A stretch of 64,000 nt of DNA from Sclerurus mexicanus (Eukaryota > Chordata > Aves > Passeriformes > Furnariidae): contig VWZF01004937.1 of the NCBI GenBank assembly GCA_013396755.1, forward strand, positions 577,571 to 641,570, read 5' to 3'. Shown piece by piece: positions 37,121-49,151 of this stretch. Position numbers and translations under genes: made by a program. Position 1 is the stretch's first letter. The number at the start of each line of letters is the position of its first letter. The notes under the pieces were generated by a model. The model was not told the origin of the DNA. It worked only from the letters and a program-made list of their open reading frames with translations, and ran no database searches.

Positions 37121-40100
37121 ATCTTTTTAGGCACCACTGTAGTACAAATAACCAGGGTGTTTTGCTGTTGTTGTTTATTTTTGGCCAAGTCCTGCTGAGG
37201 GCAGCAAGCAGAGGTGCAGCGGATCGCTGTGGCTGAGTTTAGAGAAAAGCAAACGCTCCCGTGAGCTTGTGGTGAAGATGGAAGGACTCTGCAGACCTCT
37301 GCTTTATTCCCAGCTCAGCCACTGCTTCCCAAGTTGCTTTTAAATGGCCCCTTCATTACCCTTCACTGAAGTTTCCTTGCTATGAGAAGTGTAATTAATG
37401 ACCAGCTCCTTTGTAGAGGTCTGCGAGAGGTTTGGCTAGAGATGAGTTTCAGCAGAAAGGGTAAGAAATTAGACATGGCAAATTCAGTTTAATTGTTCCT
37501 TACACTGTCATAGATGAGAGGATGTTCTTACAGCCCTTCTGTAACGTGCTTTGCTCTGGGTAAGCAAAAGGAGGGAGAAAGGACAGCAGCTTGAGTGCCA
37601 AAGTGTGCGTGTGTTCATCTGTCCAGCTGGGTGTGCACATGCTCACATGCGGAGAAATGCCTTTTTTTTCCCCTTTAAATTCACAGAAGTGTTCTTTGTT
37701 TCCTCAGTCTCACCGTAGATGGCTTCCTCTTTGCATGCCCATGCTGTAATTCCCCCAGTAGACATCTGTCAGGAATACACAGAAACGAGCACAGCTTTGA
37801 TGCAACAACAGAATCCTGGAAACTAATCAAGAAAAAAAAATGCCCTTGTAAAACTGGGTCTGTAATTATTATGGGAGCCAAGATAGCAAGATAATAAGGA
37901 GACAGCCCTAAATAACTTGGGGGAATTACAGAAGGTAATAATGTACTGCACCGCTGCCAGACAGAGTTAGACAGACAGAGTGGCTATGGGTTTTGGCCTG
38001 GGTTCTGCATTGTGTTAGGGCTGCTGTGCTCTGCCAGCCCGTGGAGGGAGCGTGAGCAGAGGGGCTGTGGAGGCTCCTGCCTTGGGCCGTGCCTTTCCCT
38101 GGGTGGAAATGGGGGCTCTGCAGGCCCTCAACCCCTCAGCCTGCAGCCCGGGGATGCTCCGGCACTGCCACTCACCCCAGAGCCAAAGGGGCTGTTGCAG
38201 AAACGCCTGAAACTTGTTAAATTCTAGGGGATTGTCTTTTCCCTCCTATCAGCTTGGCCTTGATATCTCATACCCATGAGATGATCCACTCTGTGCCAAC
38301 AAACCCGCCTGGAACACAGAAATCTTCCCCTCCAGTGTGATACCAGTGATACCCAGCGACGCAAAATAGGCAAAGGGTTACCAAAAGCAAAAAAAGAACC
38401 CAGGCAAAACTGTTGCTGTCTCTGAGGGAGGGAGTGTCAGCTCGGCTTTGCTGGTTATGGTAAACTGTTGTACACAAGCTCGTATCCTCAAACAGGAATC
38501 CCTGTGCCAGAAAGTCCATGTAGTCTTGGAAAAACAGATGGTGTGGGAGCGAGCTAATCGGGAGTGGTTGCCCTGTTGCATTTGTGTGTTGCCAGAAGAG
38601 TCAAGCCAAGCTCCCGTTGCCTTTTCTCAGCCACCTTCAGCGGGGCAGGAGCAGCCCAAATCAGCCCGCAGAGGGAATGTGCCGGCTGCTGCCGGAGCTC
38701 TCCTGCCTCCAGCTCCAGAACTGGCATGGGCACCTCAGCACTGCGGTGTAGACATATCCTTTGGGTTTAATAACAATAGAGAGATGAGATATGTCCTTTC
38801 CAGAGGTTTTGGAGCAACAGGGTGTTAAGATAATACAGGCAATCAAGCTCAAAATATATCTGGTGGTGGTTTCTAACCCTGCTGGTATTTCTCCTCGGGG
38901 TTCACTGTGTTAGAAGAGACCAGGGGCATGTTTTAAAGTATGCAGAACCCACAACCAGGAGTAAAGATTTCCGAGGATCTTAACACTGGTTCAGACAAAC
39001 AAAAACCACTCTGTGGTACAAAGCTGCTCTGTAAGCTGGGGGCTGAACTTGTTTGGAAAGGCAGCTTTTAACTGCCATCGATTTACTAGTCAGCAAGACA
39101 AGATCTTTGCATCCTTTTCAGCCAAGCAAATGCTATTTAAAGACACAAATCCACACTTATATTATTAAAATTAATGCTTCTGTTTTGCAACAATATTCTA
39201 ACTCCAGGATGGGGACACAGAGTTGTTCCCTCCAGGCTGACTTCAGTCCTCAAAGCTGAACCTTAAACAGCAACCTCTTCACTTTTCCACTTAATCTTGG
39301 AGATGCACTAAAATACTCTGTGCCTTCCTTACACAGGAGAAAAAACCATGAGTTTCAGGTGTGTGAGCACTGGAAATTCCAGCAAAGCTGAAGAGTCCCC
39401 TGTACAGCAGCACTTTCTGGGGACACTCTCCTCTCATGTCCTGGTACTCAGTAACTGGAGGAGCATAGCATGCTCCTGTTAAGTGTTTTTAAATTAGGAT
39501 TTTAAAACTTCTCCTGTGGCTACCCCTGTTGATTACAAATCTGTGGGTTTGTTGGTTTGTTTTTTTTTCCCTACCAAAGACCCAGTGTTTTGGCTCCAGA
39601 ACCCTCATCAGTTCTAATTACTGTGCCCTTTTACATGGAAAATGTGATCAACTTCAGCTTGTCTGAGCTGCTTCATCCATCTGCACCTGTGGCTATGGAG
39701 GGAATGGCTCATGCTGGAAATTCTGACTCTATCAGAATGGCAATTATTAATCCTAGGAACTGCATTAAAAATATCTCCCTTTTTATTAGTGCTATTAAGA
39801 GAAGTCTTATTCTTGATGATCTGCTAATCGCTTGTCATGTTAATTCCAATGTAAAGTATAAAAGCCCTTCTTTAGTTTGACTCAAAATCATGTGTTTAAA
39901 GACACAGGAATATAGTTGAGGAAGGAATGTGGTTAACTGGGGATAAATATGGCCAGGGCACGTCCTTTCACTCCCTTTTCTCTTTGAATCCTGTTTAATT
40001 CACAGAGAAAATTGTCCACACAAGCCCCGCACCCAGTGTTGGATTTGAGTGGGTGTCTGTGCTAGGCACAAATGGCCTTTGCAACTCGAGGTTGAGCTGA

Positions 40101-40379
40101 GCGTGGTGGGGTGTTGTGTGTCACCCGTGTTATCAGCAGCTCTGCCCGTGCCGCATCTCAGCCCAGCTCACCCAGGCCTGGGATGCTGCCCTGGCTTCAG
40201 TTTCCATACAAATTGCTCTCAGTGAGGCCAGGAGAAGTTTCCTCTTTCAGATACCTGTTTTGGCTGCTGCTTTTGGTACTTCAGATAAATCGAGGGTATA
40301 AAGACAAAAGCTCACGGTGTCTGTGCACAGCCAGAGGGAGAGAGATGACAGGGACAGTTCCAGGTCCTGCAGCAGCCCT
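37121..40379. other. non-coding stretch, nothing recognised
   Basis: Unique-looking sequence on both strands with no paired splice sites around a credible frame and no clear repeat. Confidence 0.45.
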
Positions 40380-41160
40380 GCAAGGCACCGTGTGCCTCCT
40401 CCTCCTCCTCTGCAGCCCCAGCACCAGCCCCACGCTCGGGGTGAACCTGCCCGAGGTCCACGTGCAGTGGTCCCATCAAGCATCAGCTCTGCGCTTGCTC
40501 TCCCTCCCAGCATCCCGTGTCCGTGAGCCTCCGAAATCCCCTGGCACAGAGCAGAGGTGGGGCACGGCAGCTCCTTTTGCGATCACCAGCTTGTCGCTCT
40601 GCCTGCCCTGCCTGGGTGGCACGGCAACCACAGCTCTCACCATTAGCACCCGCTGGTGGGTCCCGGATTTAGCCCTGTCACCACAAACCCTCTCTTTCGC
40701 TCCAGCAGTCTCCGGCTTTAGCAAGTGGCAACTCCCTTAATTATACATCTTTATCTCCTCCGCCCCACTGCTGCGCTCAGGGCTGGGGGAAGGGAGGGCA
40801 GAGCAGAGAGGGAATCCAAGGGGAGAGTTAAATGCTCGGTCCTGCAGGCTGGAGCGGAGCTGCTCTCTGAGCCCGACTTTAGCAGGAGCCCTGGCCCGGT
40901 GTGTGCTCCTTTCCACTGGGGCTGCAGCTTAAGGCTGCATTTTGGGGCTTCCCCCCCGCCCTCTCCTTTTCTCCCTGCTCCGGGAGGATTATTGTGTGAC
41001 TCCTCTTCTCTGCCCCGGCTTGGGGTGAACCCACCTTTGCCCTAAGCCCACCTCGGGCATCCTCTCGCCCCTGCCGGGGGCTTTCCAGGTCCCTTGTTCT
41101 TCCCTGCTCCTCTTTCTCTTTCCTTTGCTGCCCTCTATCCCTCAGCCTCGCTCTGCTGCC
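40380..41160. promoter_or_regulatory. GC-rich, moderately CpG-containing block
   Basis: Denser in G+C and CG dinucleotides than its surroundings (for example around 40430-40530, 40660-40760 and 40930-41080), and directly next to an AT-rich block with enhancer-like text. It could be a weak CpG island or unmarked promoter. No TATA box, first exon or transcript can be shown. The 209-codon frame at 40111-40740 is not supported by splice signals or family resemblance. Confidence 0.3.
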
Positions 41161-41169
41161 TGGCACGTA

Positions 41170-41470
41170 AACCTGCAATTTGCTGCATAGGCATAAAATC
41201 CTGTGAACTGCTGCACCTTTTGCACATGGATAGGTCAAAAAGAAGTGTAGCAATTTGCTAGAACATGTGCACGGGCAGTATTAATGCAGATCAGTTGCAA
41301 GAAATAACGTAATACAGATTTGCCAACGTATGTATTGCATAAATGCTGACAGGTGCTGACAGAAGTGTGTGCGTAAACATTTAATAGCACTGTTAATTCA
41401 TAGCACAACAGTTGCTGTTGGCATGGTTTGGAATTTATTATATTTTGCTATTTATTCCTAGTCAGCTTGT
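41170..41470. promoter_or_regulatory. AT-rich block, candidate conserved non-coding element
   Basis: Non-repetitive text rich in short binding-site-like words (GTATTAATGCAGATC, TGCATAAATGCTGACAGG, TTAATAGCACTGTTAATTC, TTTATTATATTTTGC). It begins just after the CpG-containing block. Called from composition only. Confidence 0.3.
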
Positions 41471-44400
41471 TGTCCATCATCCTCCCAGATGGCATGTCTA
41501 CCGCAATTCCTTCCTCCTCAAATTTGCATGATGCTTTTCCTGGGAGCAAGGCAGGGTGGCTGAGAGCTCGAGTTGTGCTTACAGACTCCAAAGCTCCTTT
41601 CTTGTTCAATATAAGCCCACTCTGTCTGTGAAGAATTCCCCTGATCTCTTTATATCTTAATTGCTCACTGTGAATTGGGGGAGATAAATATTTCATTCCT
41701 TTATAGATGTGTTTCCTTTTTCTGTTTTTCTTTTCTGATCTACCCAGATCACTGTGGTGAAAACCCTGCCCCATTGAAGGCAAAGGGGAAACCACCACAG
41801 ATTTCAGCTCAACAAAGTTTCACCTTAAGTGACTCTACCTAAAAGTTAGGTGTCTGCTCCAAGATAATCATCAAGGCTCCTTTTATAGTCCCTGTCGAAA
41901 GGCACTGGCACCTCCAGCATCAATTCACCCTCCCCGTCTCAGATCACTGTCTTGGGATGGGATGAGTGGCCTTCCAGAGGTGCCAGTTTCCCTCTCCGTT
42001 CACTACAGCAGGGAGTTTGGACTTAAACTAACTTTTAGGTGGCTCTATTTCAGTTGTGAGTGGCAGGAATAACTTCTTGCAATGTGGTGACCCTCCTTCT
42101 CCCCCAGAGATGGGGGTTTCAGTGGGATTTCAGCCTGCTGCAACATTGCAAGTACTTTTAGCTGGGTCAACACTTGTGTGAGATTTGTGCCTCAGATATC
42201 CCCCTGAGAGCCACACTCAGGTGGCCGTGGGCTGTGCCTGGCTCTGGCTCCCTGCTGGCATCCCTGTGTGAATCCACAGCAGATTTCAGGAGCAAGAGGT
42301 GTAGGATACACTGAGCAGCCTCTCGCTGGGTGTTGCCAAGGGAAAAACTGAACCATCGTGTGGGTTTCGGGTCTGGCTTTTCTCAGTGGAAAAACTGGAC
42401 ACTATCAAATGACAGGAACAGCTTTCCAAAAGCATTTTCTTTCCAGCGGTGAGTGAGAGGGGAGCGTTTTCACTGTTGATCTCTAAAGGTGCCCAGGAAT
42501 TGGTCATGTTTCAGGTATGAGGGACAGTAAATGTTGGCTTAGGGGTGTCAGCGTGTGCCTGCTTATGCTGATCTTCAGGAACAGGAGGGTAATGAGTGAC
42601 CATGTGTGGTAGCCTCTAAGACATGTTCCTGATTGTTTTCCCCCCAAATTCGGGATGCTGGTTAGGGGGTGCCACTAGCAAGGACAGCCTTTGAGGAAGT
42701 GGATTGCCTGATGGGATCCGTTCCCCTAATTTCACCACCGCCTGGTTGTGGCAGGAGGGGTTGTTGCCAGGCCAGGGTGGCTGTAGGTGCTGAATTACAG
42801 CCCTGAAAGCTGCTGGGATGTCCCGCTGCCAAATGAGAGGGAGAGAAGTTTCTTGGCTTTAACAGTCACCACACGGGAAAAGTCAACACGGAGAAGAAAA
42901 TCAAGCCGTTGTTCCTCTGAATTGAGAAAATTGTTTCCTCCGTGGGTGTAAATTGATGGGGGGATATTCTGATTTATCAGGTAAGGATCTGGTGTAAAGT
43001 GCAGTAAAAGCTTCACGGTTTGGCTGTAACTCAGGGGTCAGTCCTGTAGGCAGTCACACAGGAGGGTTTGCAGGGGGATCAGAGGGTAGGGCTCTGGGGA
43101 ACCCCAGGAAAAATAAACATAACCCAAAAAGCTGTGAGAGATTGTGTGACAGCCTCTGGTGAATGAGAAGTGACTGAACACCAGGTTTTTCTCTTTCACA
43201 GCCATAAAACCCAGGCTAAGGAGGCTGTCCATTACATCTCTGCCGTGGTATCGCTGCCCGTGTTTGACAGAGCTCCCATGATCTACGAACTGGGGCCTGG
43301 TTTTGATTTAGCACTGTTTATTAACTGAACAGTGCTGACATATTTTAGTGGAACATATAAAATCTAAGGCTTTTTCTTAAGCTGAGGAAATGAGGTTATG
43401 TGACATTGATCCAAAATGGAGGGGAGTATTTTAGGTTTCATGTTAAGAGACAAGGGAAATGCAGCCTTTCTCCGGTCTTCCCTGCCAAGTCCTCTGCAAA
43501 TGGGGCAGAAACACCAGGTTTCAGTAAAGTCTGGTGCACATTTAAAACCAGCTGTAAATGTCTTTTGATCATCTTGTCGTGTGTGTGGAAGATTATAAGA
43601 ATCAGTTTAAAACTTAAATTGAGACAATGAGAAATTCAAAATAACGTGTCTGCTTGAGTTATTCGGCTCTGAAAACAGCTGGACACAAAAGTCCCCTGGC
43701 TGCACTGAAGGTGCAAGATGTTCCCATTATATGGACAAGCAGACTGAGGCCAGAGGTGAGAGGGTGGTGATTCAATAGGTAGAGAAGAGGGTGGTCCTTC
43801 TGAGTTTAGGACCTTATGGAATCCCACCATGAAATGTCAGTTAAGCATAACTAGATACGGAAATGTAGAGCTCACTGGCACAGAATAGTGATCTGCAGAC
43901 AGGCAATGACAGGCCACTAAGAGGCCTGGTAACATGGATTTGCATTAACTGTTTGGAGGTATTTTGTAAGCCCCTTGGCCTCATGTCAAAGCACTGAGCT
44001 GGTGCATTGTTCCAGCGCTGGAGTTACTGCTGTTGGTGGGAGTCCAGAGCTGCTGTGGTTGTGCAACGCTCCCAAGGCCTTGCTTTTCTCCTGGTTCCCT
44101 TTTGAATGGAAGTCCTTTCCTTGATTTTGATAACAGCTATTAAATTTGACTGCACCCACTCAACATTGCTGTGCCTCTCAGAAATAGGGCAAGGGTTGTG
44201 TAACTTCCATTCATCTGTCCAAGCAGAGCAGTTAATTTCCATTATTGAGGTTTCCCAACATCATAACAGAGTTGCATTAATGTGGCTTATCTGTGATAAC
44301 CAGTGCAAACTAGTGCAGGGAAGCCCATGAAGAGAGTTTAATTCAGTCTGGTGAGTGAACATGACACAACTGTACTCCCCTGGTGCTTCCTGCTCCTCCC

Positions 44401-44789
44401 CTGACCCGTCTGTGGTGCTGGAGCTCTGCTCGGAAGCCCCCTGGCTGCGTGGTGGGCCCTGTATGTGCTGGAGTTGCCACCATCAGTTACTCTGTGATCT
44501 GAGCAAGCTGTGCTGTAATTGTAATCTCACCAAACTCCCTCAATTCCCACCACAAGTGTGCTGTTGCCTGTCCTGCAGCCAGCCCAGAGCTCAGTGCTGC
44601 ATCTTTCCGTTCCCATCACTCCAATCACCCCATGAGGAAGGGCTGAAGGAGCTCACACTTTGCCCAATGTAATCTTGCTGCTAGCTGACATTTCTCCTCC
44701 TCCTCCACTCATTTATCCCAAATCCCTTCCTTTTCAGATCCCTTCATTTCCTCCTGCTCTTGCTTTTTAAGCCTTCTCTTATGTGACTT
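41471..44789. other. non-coding stretch with one orphan exon candidate
   Basis: No repeat recognised with confidence. The interval 43202-43328 follows a strong acceptor and stays open for 41 codons; it is described among the findings. Confidence 0.4.
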
Positions 44790-44890
44790 ACTGTCTAGAA
44801 CAGTTTCCCTCTGTACTCCTCTCGCCTTTCAAATCCTTCCTTAAACCACAGCCACTTCAGCAAGTCCTCCTTTTCAGAGCAGTAATCCCC
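44790..44890 (+). mobile_element. possible L2-type LINE fossil (RT C-terminal end)
   Basis: One frame reads LEQFPSVLLSPFKSFLKPQP at 44795-44854, followed by LQQVLLF. This resembles the WNSLPxxL…LSxFKxxLKTxLFxxAF end of L2-clade reverse transcriptases, but the tryptophan and part of the core are missing. Only one motif supports it and no tail was found. Confidence 0.4.
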
Positions 44891-47519
44891 AGTTATGCCG
44901 TAGCCCACAAACATTATCTGGTGTCATGTCAAGCATGTGTTCAGCCTCTGAGGAAGTCTGGGGAGGTTTCTGAGAGGGAGCAGAGCTCCTAAATCCCTTT
45001 GAAACCTCACAGAGGGCAGGCACCTCATTCTCTGTGGTCTGAACCCCCAGTTCTCCTGCCAGGGCAGGGCGTGCTGTCGATGGGGGTGACAAGGACACAG
45101 CCCCACCAAAGAGAGCCAGGAGAGGTTTGGATTGAGCCACTGAACATTTGAATGCACAGCACGAGCTCAGAGCATGTGCCTGATGCTCAGATGGGCTGAC
45201 TTAGTTGTGTCTCGTGGGGCTGGTTCTTGCTCAGTCACTCATTTCCAGATGTGAATTTTGAGAAAGGCAGACCTTGCAAGTGCTGTGCCTGTCCTCTGTT
45301 AGGGATCCCCCCCAGCAAGGACCGACCTCCTCGTGAGTCCCTGGGGTTGCTCCCGGTGGGCTCAGCAGCAGCAGGACTTTGCAGATGCTTTGCTTCTCTG
45401 TTACCTGCTGTGAAACAGGCTTGCTGTCAGGTGTGTCTGCCAAGCAGGTGGATTCCCACTGTTCCCAGTGAGGCTGTGCCATGAGAATCCTGTACAAAAG
45501 GTGACATTGAGCATCATGGAAATGTCAGGAATACTTAGCCTGCTGTGTTTCTCAAAGGAAAAGAGATTGGAGCTGGGATTTAAAAGGAGGGTGGCATGGT
45601 CATAAAGGGGTTTAGGACTAGGCATGAGTGTGACCATGGGGATAGCCACATGGGTTTTTGTCTAGTGGGCAGAGCAGAGAAGTAACTCAGATGATGGTGG
45701 GTCTGCTCGTACATCCCTGAGAGATTTTCCCCAGCAGTCCTACACTGGGCTCAGGAAAACTCAGCAGTAAAATCCTGGGGGAGCCTCTCAGGGCTTAGTC
45801 CTAAACATGTTTGAGAACTTGCAGTCCCTCAGAATTTGACCCGTCACCTTTGCTCCTCATGTTGTGATTTAATTCCCAGAAGCATCATTGGGAACAGTCT
45901 GTGAGTAGATGGGACTCTTGTGGCTGTTTCAGGTGACTCTGCTGGTAAAAAGTGCTCCCCAAACAAAAGTGAACTCTCAGCCATGGCCAGGCCTTGATGA
46001 GAGCTGTATTAGATTCAGTTCAATTAGAAATCCACTTGAAGGGGTAAAACCCCTGCTCTGTCTATGTTTGCCCTGAAGAGGAAAGCACCAGTGTCCTGGA
46101 GAGGGGCTGTGCTCCACAGGCTCGGGCGACAGCTGACAGAGATCCCACCCAGCACGTCTGTGGGACACGTTCTTCTCTTCCCTTGGGAAGGTGAAAGGGA
46201 AAAGAAGGAGAGAAGGCTATTCCTGAGCGATAGCTCCCAGAGAGAGAGAGGGAGAGACCTGCTGTAAATCCCCCAGCGAGTCCCTGCTGGAGCCGGGGAT
46301 TAAGGCCAGGTCTGCAAAGTTCCAGCCAGTGACTGCGAGCACGAGGCCACCGCTCCCTGTGCCGGGTTGTCCTCGGCTCCTGCTGCCCCACAGCTCCCGG
46401 AGGAGCCGCAGCCAGGGCTGCCTGGGGGTCGTGCAGGTGGGAAGGGATGGACAGCAGGGCATGGACAGCCTTTCCTTGAGAGGAGCTCGGGATTTATTTC
46501 TGCTCATTCGTTGCAAGTCAGAATCCATTCTCTTCGTCTTTATTCTTCCATGCTGTGACACCTTTAAAATCCATGGTACATTTAACTTTTGATTTCCATT
46601 TAATACCTTTTAAAGTGATCTAATGCAGACAGATTACAGACAGCGAGGGTTACTGTCCTTTGGTGGAAACACCCTATTTAATAAAATATTGTAAGACCGA
46701 TTGGCCTCCCCATGCATTAAAAAAAGGAATGATATACTAAGTTTAGATATTATGGCAGTAAAACTTTATAGGCTTATCAATTCTGGATGGTCATGCTCTC
46801 CTGAAGTTTTCACATCACCTTGCAAAGGCAGCCAGCTCTCCTGGTTTGGGAATCAGAACCAGTTATTTTTGCAGTTTGCAGTGTTTAATGTAGATCTATG
46901 TAAATGGCCAGGGGAGGGGGAGGGAGAGCAGTTTGATCTTAAAATATAATTTGGATTGTTCTCATCTTTTCTTGTAAAGGCAGTTTTGATCATTTGTTGC
47001 CACCTCCCAGTTTTCAAACACCTCAGTCTCGAAAAGTTCTGATACTTTTAAAGATAAGGATCAAATTTTATGTATTTTTGTCTCTTAGTTCTCATGCCTT
47101 TGACATTCAGGTTTGCAAACTTCCCCTATCAAAGGGCTTTAACATATTTCCTTCTTTTTTTTTCATTTTTAAATGAAAATTGACATTCTCATTTGTGACT
47201 CTAGGAGCCAAGACTTTAAGAAAAATGCTAAACACCACAATACCTATGGGAATTTGCAACCTTATTGTTAATAATGGGTGCCTCTCACTTCCCTTCAAAC
47301 CTGCCGAGATGTTGATGTTTCATCTAAATCCACCCAAATTCTTGTGATCTTTAAAAGTGGGGAGGCAGTGGAAAAGCACTTCCTTGAGAGGAGAACTGAT
47401 TACAAAACATGGATCTATTTTCCAACTTGAGCCTCTTTAAACATCAGCTCTTTTCAGGTCTAAGGTTTAGTTGCCTGCAGTCTTGTTTTTGTTCCCCACT
47501 TCTTTCTGTTTTACTGGTA
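44891..47519. other. non-coding stretch, nothing recognised
   Basis: A GC-richer interval at about 46260-46480 carries overlapping open frames on both strands, with no splice support and no family resemblance. Confidence 0.45.
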
Positions 47520-47820
47520 GAACGAAGAATTTGATTTAACGTTATATGCCTGGAAAAAATAAAGCATTTAATTTACATTTTACAAGGCAGTTATTGCAGG
47601 TTAATTAAATATCAATTGAATGTTATAGGCCATATTAAGATTTATTAATAACCCAGCAGATAAATCTCCTTGGAATTCAATTAAATGAAAATCACATAAA
47701 AATATATGTGCAATTTTATTCATATGATGCATAAAACTTGTGAATTATAGTGCAGCACTGTACAGTAAGTTGATTAATGGGAATTAATTGCTGAAATAGA
47801 GAAAAATCAATTTAAACTTC
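47520..47820. promoter_or_regulatory. AT-rich block, best candidate conserved enhancer
   Basis: About 300 bp with dense homeodomain and octamer-like cores and no tandem repeat structure: GGTTAATTAAATATC, ATCAATTGAATG, GATTTATTAATAACCC, CATATGATGCATAAAAC, GATTAATGGGAATTAATTGC. Both flanks return abruptly to ordinary composition. This is the strongest regulatory-looking block in the window, but conservation was not tested. Confidence 0.35.
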
Positions 47821-48236
47821 CTGTAGCAGCTCTAAGAAGCGTGGAATGGTCCTTCCACACCCTTGGAAAGCTGAGGCTGTGTCTGCACTCCGTACTGTGG
47901 GACAAGTCTTGGGATAAATGTGCTTTCTCTCCTTCCACCTGCTTTAGCTCAGGGCTTTGGGCTTGGAGGAAGGAATTAGTCACTACTGGCAGCGTGTTCT
48001 GTGGAGTTAATTGCACCACTGAGGCTTTTGGGGGTGGCAGCAGCAGCAGAGTGACACTGGTGGGTGTCCCTGACACTGGAGGTGATGCGGCTTTGTGCCT
48101 GGTGTCACAGGGAGAGGCTCACAGGGCTATCCAGAGGTTTGGGTCCATTTGGACCAATGGCCTATGGAGAACTTTGGCTGTGATGCTGTCCCAGCTCTGT
48201 CCCTGAGCGTTCCTGAGGCAGCTGGCATCCAGGAGT

Positions 48237-49151
48237 GCTGGGGGCAGCAGGAATGNNNNNNNNNNNNNNNNNNNNNNNNNNNNNNNNNNNNNNNNNNNNN
48301 NNNNNNNNNNNNNNNNNNNNNNNNNNNNNNNNNNNNNNNNNNNNNNNNNNNNNNNNNNNNNNNNNNNNNNNNNNNNNNNNNNNNNNNNNNNNNNNNNNNN
48401 NNNNNNNNNNNNNNNNNNNNNNNNNNNNNNNNNNNNNNNNNNNNNNNNNNNNNNNNNNNNNNNNNNNNNNNNNNNNNNNNNNNNNNNNNNNNNNNNNNNN
48501 NNNNNNNNNNNNNNNNNNNNNNNNNNNNNNNNNNNNNNNNNNNNNNNNNNNNNNNNNNNNNNNNNNNNNNNNNNNNNNNNNNNNNNNNNNNNNNNNNNNN
48601 NNNNNNNNNNNNNNNNNNNNNNNNNNNNNNNNNNNNNNNNNNNNNNNNNNNNNNNNNNNNNNNNNNNNNNNNNNNNNNNNNNNNNNNNNNNNNNNNNNNN
48701 NNNNNNNNNNNNNNNNNNNNNNNNNNNNNNNNNNNNNNNNNNNNNNNNNNNNNNNNNNNNNNNNNNNNNNNNNNNNNNNNNNNNNNNNNNNNNNNNNNNN
48801 NNNNNNNNNNNNNNNNNNNNNNNNNNNNNNNNNNNNNNNNNNNNNNNNNNNNNNNNNNNNNNNNNNNNNNNNNNNNNNNNNNNNNNNNNNNNNNNNNNNN
48901 NNNNNNNNNNNNNNNNNNNNNNNNNNNNNNNNNNNNNNNNNNNNNNNNNNNNNNNNNNNNNNNNNNNNNNNNNNNNNNNNNNNNNNNNNNNNNNNNNNNN
49001 NNNNNNNNNNNNNNNNNNNNNNNNNNNNNNNNNNNNNNNNNNNNNNNNNNNNNNNNNNNNNNNNNNNNNNNNNNNNNNNNNNNNNNNNNNNNNNNNNNNN
49101 NNNGGGGGCAGCAGGAATGGTGGGGGCAGCAGGAATGGTGGGGGCAGCAGG
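48237..49151. repeat. 18-bp minisatellite interrupted by assembly gap
   Basis: One unit lies left of the gap and two perfect units plus a partial one lie right of it (49104-49121, 49122-49139, 49140 onward). The unit is GGGGGCAGCAGGAATGGT. The gap (N at 48256-49103, 848 bp) almost certainly hides more copies. The unit length is a multiple of three, so the array stays open in several frames; the 365-403-codon frames across it are artefacts of the N run. Confidence 0.88.

Noticed and set aside
40111..40740. 209-codon plus-strand frame with a leucine-rich, signal-peptide-like stretch
   Set aside because: The Leu run comes from a CTC/CTG-rich patch. There are no splice signals and no family resemblance, and minus-strand frames overlap it.
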